In this document: one piece after another, positions 59,560 to 64,000 of the stretch | Position numbering within the stretch: the stretch's first letter is position 1 | How the letters are laid out: each line of letters begins with the position of its first letter | Assembly (NCBI GenBank): GCA_030849805.1 | Contig: JASANZ010002193.1 | Coordinates: 1 to 64,000, forward strand | Length of the DNA stretch: 64,000 bases | Direction: 5' to 3' | DNA from: Sergeia podlipaevii | Lineage: Eukaryota; Euglenozoa; Kinetoplastea; Trypanosomatida; Trypanosomatidae | Notes under the pieces: generated by a model | Databases searched by the model: none | Seen by the model: only the letters and a program-made list of their open reading frames with translations | What the model was told of the DNA's origin: nothing | Position numbers and translations under genes: made by a program

Positions 59560-60465
59560 TCATGCAGTAGCAAAGCGATACGCGCCGTCCGGACACTTCT
59601 CATATACGAACAGCTTCTTCTCTGCCGCAAGCTTTAGTAAGGAGCGTCGCGCACGCGAGTCAATCCCTGTAGTGCGCGTGATCGCCATAAAATGCTTTTG
59701 GTCGCGGATCGTCTTCACAGAAAGATACGCTTCATTGTTTCCCATGATGGAGTCATAGACCTGTGACTCAAAAAAATCGCGCTCGAGCGCGCGCGTGTGG
59801 ATAACTTGTTCGCTAAGATGATCATATGTCGATAGCAGAGCAGCAGTCGATACTAACGAAGGCTTCGTCGTAGTAGAAGTAGAAGAAGATGAAGAAGACT
59901 CAGGTTGTGCATCACCTCTGTCGCTGCCTTTTCGGATCAACTTTCCAGTTTTCAACATCACACCGCTAAACTGAATACCAGAAATAGGCAGCTTACGTGT
60001 GGAAGCGGGCTGTCGCCACTCTGCAACGCTGATTTGCGGCTTGAAAAATTCACATATGGCATCGCGTGAAGCGCAGCCATTGGGGAGGCGTAGACGAAGT
60101 CCTTGAGGATCGCGACGGTCATCGATCGTGAATGGGCATCCAGGGCTAGCGCAAATGCTCTGCATCGCTGAAAAGGTCTCAATATTAGCGCACATTAGCG
60201 GGAGCAGCTTGTACACGTAGTGAGGTTGGTGAAATTTGGCGAATGAATTAAAATCTGGTACAATAATGTCGTGTTCAGGGTGGGGCAGCTTTGGGTCCTG
60301 TAGCGCGATGTGTGTCATGAGAACAAGGCGGCGCTTCATGTATCCAACAAAGACCTCATCAATGAGATTCTCGCGAGTGACGACCTCCGACACCTGCAGT
60401 ATGTTAGCCTGTATGATCTTCTTATTGCGGTGCCTGATGAGAACCGCATAGGCATCCCTTTGCAT
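59560..60465 (-). CDS. Hypothetical protein, 301 aa
   Basis: I do not recognise this protein. It looks folded throughout, apart from a Ser/Thr-rich loop around residues 200-215 (ESSSSSSTSTTTK). N-terminal helices (AVLIRHRNKKIIQANILQVS), the middle segment YVYKLLPLMCANIETFSAMQ and the C-terminal basic helical part (GIDSRARRSLLKLAAEKKLF, then VYEKCPDGAYRFATA) are notable; the last could be a winged-helix-like unit (inference). Two Cys (ASPGCPF, NGCASR) do not form a clear zinc site. The ATG at 60465 is chosen because the frame upstream has no ATG and the acceptor AG at 60470-60469 lies directly before it. Confidence 0.75.
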   Translation of the reverse strand: MQRDAYAVLIRHRNKKIIQANILQVSEVVTRENLIDEVFVGYMKRRLVLMTHIALQDPKLPHPEHDIIVPDFNSFAKFHQPHYVYKLLPLMCANIETFSAMQSICASPGCPFTIDDRRDPQGLRLRLPNGCASRDAICEFFKPQISVAEWRQPASTRKLPISGIQFSGVMLKTGKLIRKGSDRGDAQPESSSSSSTSTTTKPSLVSTAALLSTYDHLSEQVIHTRALERDFFESQVYDSIMGNNEAYLSVKTIRDQKHFMAITRTTGIDSRARRSLLKLAAEKKLFVYEKCPDGAYRFATA

Positions 60466-61128
60466 TTTCTCAGCAGACAAGTAAAAAAAAAAAAAAGCTG
60501 AAACCAAAAACAAAGTAGAAAAAAAAAGAGAGATAAAATAAAAATAATAAAATGGAGGTTAAGGGGAAAAACACACACAGCAAAGGCAAAAAAGCAATGA
60601 AGCTGCAAAAAGGAATGAAAGAAGGTTGCATTTTTGTTTTCGCTTTTTATGTGCGTGTTTACAATAAAAGGAAAAAGTAAAAAAAAAATAGTAAGAAGGG
60701 GGAAGACAACTTACCCAAGCTCATTCACAACTACATGAGAAGACAACAACGCAACAACAGTAACAACTGTGGTGACCAACAGAACCCCCTTGCCCTACCA
60801 TCACGCACAAAAAAACATACATACAGTGAAAGATTTTTGAAGTAAAAAACTCCATCTAACTCACTGCACTCATCGCAAGTGATCTCTTTTATCTATGTCC
60901 GCTTTATGACAACTAAATAATAATAATAATCATAATAATAATAATAAAGTCTATGTCATGCTCTTACATTTTTTTTTCACACACACACACACGCGCGCAT
61001 GCAAAGAGCACTCTAAAAAGTAACTGCGCAATTTGCTATTCACTAATGAATAAATTATATGCCTCAGATTTCCACTGATCAAATGCTCACTGCGCTACAG
61101 CACTCGGTAGCCTCTATTAGCAACGTTC

Positions 61129-61160
<32 letters not shown>

Positions 61161-61318
61161 AAGAAAATCACCCATCTTCTTTTCCTTTTTTTTATCGGCC
61201 AACCTTTTTTTAAAAAAATTATTGTTGCTCTATGATTGTTGCATACGTAACAACTCCTCGTTCAAGCGGGATTGCTGGAGAGGATCATCTTTGCGAGTGT
61301 GCACAATTCTCTTCTCCC
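60466..61318. other. Intergenic spacer
   Basis: About 850 bp, AT-rich, with (AAT)n at 60917-60947, a CA repeat near 60980-60993 and a (TA)n(GA)n stretch near 61130-61160. No gene is seen. Confidence 0.65.
60469..60496 (-). other. Probable SL trans-splice acceptor of the 59560-60465 gene
   Basis: On the minus strand a T14 tract followed by ACTTGTCTGCTGAG places the AG at 60470-60469, with a leader of only 3 nt before the ATG. Confidence 0.65.
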
Positions 61319-64000
61319 TCACTTGCTAACGCTGTCATAGCTACGGAGAGTAGGGATGAGACTGTGACGAACACCGCCGCTACGGAATATCTGCTGATGA
61401 AGCAGTGCCAGACTCACAGCCCTCGGCTGGCTGCTGTACACGCGCTTCTGCCGCTTCGCCAAGAATTTCTTGTAGGTTGCCTGCTGGTCAGCAGAGAGCG
61501 ACTCCCATGACTTTGCCCTGAGGTCTACAACGGGACGATCGAGATCCACGACGTCGGGGGTGTTGACGTCCATCTTCATGAGCTCGCGAAAAATCATGTT
61601 TGGGTACACACCGCAGGGCAGCTCAAACTTGAGCTCAAGACACGCGTTGTTGTTCTGTGACACCCAGTAGGGTCTATCGGGCAGCGGCAGCCGTTTGTAA
61701 AAACCTTTGGGTCGTCCTGCGTCGGATCTGCTCAGTTCTTGACGGTGAGTGCCGCCGCTACCACCAGCTCCAAGCATGAAACTCGTTTTCCCTCCGCTAC
61801 CAAGGGCCAGACGCTTGGCAAAGTTCGCGCTCCATCGCTGATACGGATCCCCAGGCTCCCCCGCCTCGAGGTGGCTGTGCAGGCTCAAGCCCTGGCAAGC
61901 AATTGGGTGGCGGTACGCGGCGTCAATCCAGAGCGCCGAAGGATTCCCCAGCTGTACGCGGACATCCTCACGCAACGCAGATGCATCCATCGCTGCTTGA
62001 TCTGCAGCGCCGTCCGCGTCGTCAAAAGAGAGTGAGGACGAGGGAACCGTGGTGAGTGCGCGTGAGCCGAGTGATTCGTGATACGGGGTAAGCACGGTAA
62101 GCTCCTGTTCCATCGCTGTAAAAGACGGCGCCAGCATCCGGTAGGGCGAAAAATGAGCCGCACCAACAGCAGTCTGTTTTCCTTCTCCTGTACCAGCTCC
62201 AGCACGACCGTAGAAGCATCCCCACTGACGCAGCTCAGGGTTGAACTGTAAGCCATAGCGCTTGAGCGTGACGACGTAGAGATCTGCAGTGTGATTATCC
62301 GGCAGCTCCACGCGAGCGCCGGGGATTGGGAGCAGAACGTCCCAGTGAGTATACTTGCCACTTGTAATATCACGCTTGGAGGCCCGCACAACTGCGTTGG
62401 TCGCATGATCGCGACTCAAGGCACCGCCTGGACGCACAAGGTCGCCCGGTAAGATGGCAAAAGTGCCGTATCTCTGCAGCCGCTGATTCACCACTTCGTT
62501 CCAGACAAAGCTAAGAAACTCGTGCACAATGATGCGGCAGGCATTAGGGCCGATCACGTTTAAGAAAGCCTCTGCGCATGGGTCCCCGGTGGCGCCACTA
62601 CCACCACCAACACCACGTATGCCATCTATAGTAGTAGAAGCACCGTCACTGCCACTCTGAAGAAGCGTAGACGCCTCCAGCGCATTGTTGAGCACCTTCT
62701 GAAGCGCTGTGCCGTGCTCTGCCACCGATCGGCGTCGGGCGCCCTTCATGAAATCACTCAAGTGGTACCCAGAACCACCCATAGTGAGCAACTTGGGGAA
62801 CGCACTGCCGGTGCGGTGGCGCTCCGCCTGGATAGCAGCGTCGAGATAAAATTGCTGCACAATAATGTGAGCAGCAGCGTGAAACTCTCCCTTCAGCAGG
62901 TGCAGCCCTGGATGCATGTTCATGCGGGTGTAAGTGGCAAACCTTGATGTGCCAAAATAGTTAATAAAGCCCTTGTTCCGCACGGAGCGCAACGCCGGAG
63001 TAACCAGCTCAACGTCCTTGCTCGGGATGCGTCGCAGCTTTATTGCATATTTATGCCCAAGGCAGTCACCCACTCGTAAGTCGTACTGTGCGCATTCTGC
63101 CTCCATATCGGTGCACAGGTACTCGAAGATCTTCTCTGGTGGGAGACTTCGTGTGTCCACTGTCTTCTTCTTCTTTTGCTTGCTTTTCTTTCGCTTTAAT
63201 TGCGTCTTGTCGATCTCCGCCACGACCTCCTCGTCCTCCCCTTCCTCACCTGTGATCTTGCTAAAAACTGTCTTAATGTGTGCCTGGAGACGGGGATTAA
63301 GAGAACCCCCAGAAAGTGCATCGTCCGGATCCACACGGTCGTGAAAAACTACCTGCAGTTCCGACAGTCGGTAGTAGTGCTCTCGCCAAAACTCGCGCTC
63401 CTCCGCAGAAACAGTCATGTAGTCAAAAATCTGCATTTCCTGGTGGCGCTCGTAGCGACCTGCGTTGGCCCGTGCAGCAGAAGATGTGGCTTCGCTAATA
63501 CGATTGCCAACAAGGCGATTGCCCTGTGCACGATTATCGACGTATTCTAGCGAGTGCGTGGCAGAAAAGGATAAATTTGGTGGAAGAAGAAGCGTAACCG
63601 TAGACGCGTTCGGAGACGACTGGGGACCCGGTCCAGGCATCGTGCGATCTGTAAAGTGCTGACCACCACCTAACGAGCGTGCCAGCGCTTCGACGTGCGC
63701 AAGACTGCTTCCGCGAATCCGTACTCGCTGAAAACTGTGTGTGCCATTTTCAATCACACCAGCGTGCGACACAGAAATCTTTGGTGCGTAAAACAGCGGT
63801 ACTATGGTTGTGACATCCACGTTTTCCAACCCTTCGAGTTCGTCCATCATGGCTAATCGAAGCATTTCCAGGCTCTCGGACTGTATGTTGGACAGCGTTT
63901 CTACAATATCCTCAATCACAAGGTTGTGCGACAGTCCTCTGCGCTCTAGCACGCATTCAATCACCACAAAATCAGTGGCAATAGGAACGTAGCGCGCCTT
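61319..64000 (-). CDS. TruD/PUS7-family pseudouridine synthase homologue, 5' end outside the window
   Basis: The frame stays open to the window edge (first visible residues KARYVPIATDFVVIE), so the start lies beyond 64000; the GTG codon at 63967 is not a start. Family features, numbered from that GTG codon as residue 1, include LRVGDCLGHKYAIKLRR at about 297-313 (TruD: LRxGDLxGNRFxIxLR) and NKGFINYFGTSRFATYTRMN at about 331-350 (TruD: GFxNYFGxQRFG), followed by LLKGEFHAAAHI. TruD enzymes make pseudouridine in tRNA and, for PUS7, in mRNA and snRNA. The motif carrying the catalytic Asp (GxKDxxAxTxQ), normally between DFVVxE and the LRxGD motif, is not visible; instead there are long inserts, including a KRKKSKQKKKK basic patch. 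Activity is therefore uncertain. The C-terminal half contains long family-unlike insertions. Confidence 0.82.
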   Translation of the reverse strand, partial: KARYVPIATDFVVIECVLERRGLSHNLVIEDIVETLSNIQSESLEMLRLAMMDELEGLENVDVTTIVPLFYAPKISVSHAGVIENGTHSFQRVRIRGSSLAHVEALARSLGGGQHFTDRTMPGPGPQSSPNASTVTLLLPPNLSFSATHSLEYVDNRAQGNRLVGNRISEATSSAARANAGRYERHQEMQIFDYMTVSAEEREFWREHYYRLSELQVVFHDRVDPDDALSGGSLNPRLQAHIKTVFSKITGEEGEDEEVVAEIDKTQLKRKKSKQKKKKTVDTRSLPPEKIFEYLCTDMEAECAQYDLRVGDCLGHKYAIKLRRIPSKDVELVTPALRSVRNKGFINYFGTSRFATYTRMNMHPGLHLLKGEFHAAAHIIVQQFYLDAAIQAERHRTGSAFPKLLTMGGSGYHLSDFMKGARRRSVAEHGTALQKVLNNALEASTLLQSGSDGASTTIDGIRGVGGGSGATGDPCAEAFLNVIGPNACRIIVHEFLSFVWNEVVNQRLQRYGTFAILPGDLVRPGGALSRDHATNAVVRASKRDITSGKYTHWDVLLPIPGARVELPDNHTADLYVVTLKRYGLQFNPELRQWGCFYGRAGAGTGEGKQTAVGAAHFSPYRMLAPSFTAMEQELTVLTPYHESLGSRALTTVPSSSLSFDDADGAADQAAMDASALREDVRVQLGNPSALWIDAAYRHPIACQGLSLHSHLEAGEPGDPYQRWSANFAKRLALGSGGKTSFMLGAGGSGGTHRQELSRSDAGRPKGFYKRLPLPDRPYWVSQNNNACLELKFELPCGVYPNMIFRELMKMDVNTPDVVDLDRPVVDLRAKSWESLSADQQATYKKFLAKRQKRVYSSQPRAVSLALLHQQIFRSGGVRHSLIPTLRSYDSVSK

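Noticed and set aside
63965..63967. GTG as the start of the TruD-like gene
   Set aside because: The frame continues open to the window edge with family-like residues (DFVVIE) spanning this codon, so it is internal.

Overview
The window is one uninterrupted directional gene cluster from a kinetoplastid, almost certainly a trypanosomatid. Eighteen intron-free protein genes all lie on the minus strand. They are separated by long, AT-rich, low-complexity spacers with pyrimidine tracts on the coding strand, and several genes have a clear pyrimidine-tract plus AG trans-splice acceptor just before the start codon. A nuclease with the architecture of the kinetoplast RNA-editing endonucleases supports the assignment. 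I could not fix the genus. Coding regions are visibly more GC-rich than the spacers, stop codon use looks standard, and I see no strand switch, rRNA, tRNA, CRISPR array or transposase.

In transcription order (high to low coordinates): a 5'-incomplete TruD/PUS7-type pseudouridine synthase homologue (61.3 kb to the edge); an unassigned protein (59.6-60.5); a DDX51/Dbp6-like DEAD-box helicase (57.1-59.0); two adjacent ELOF1-type zinc-ribbon genes (55.9-56.5 and 54.6-55.3); a KREN-type RNase III editing endonuclease (51.8-54.3); a small conserved protein with a ParB-like look (50.4-51.1); an AATF/Bfr2 ribosome-biogenesis protein (46.6-48.5); a 2,035-residue THOC2-like mRNA-export scaffold (39.7-45.9); a degenerate cyclophilin (38.0-39.2); a DUF4379-like zinc-ribbon protein (35.3-37.5); a 1,579-residue AGC-type kinase with a myristoylation-type N-terminus (28.0-32.8); a 2,738-residue PAS/pseudo-receiver/kinase protein (17.7-25.9); an acireductone dioxygenase fused to a TRP14/TXNDC17-like thioredoxin domain (14.8-15.8); a PPR-like mitochondrial protein (12.0-14.0); and three unassigned proteins (8.4-9.7, 3.8-5.4, 0.03-2.3).

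As is usual for trypanosomatid polycistrons the genes do not form one pathway, but RNA metabolism dominates: rRNA processing (AATF, DDX51-like), transcription elongation (the ELOF1-like pair), mRNP assembly (THOC2-like), RNA modification (TruD/PUS7) and mitochondrial editing (KREN-like).

The points most worth following are the dioxygenase-thioredoxin fusion, the THOC2 homologue, the giant PAS/pseudo-receiver kinase, the ELOF1-like pair, a triple repeat at 2.8-3.3 kb with C/D-snoRNA-like box order, and a TruD homologue in which the catalytic motif is not visible.
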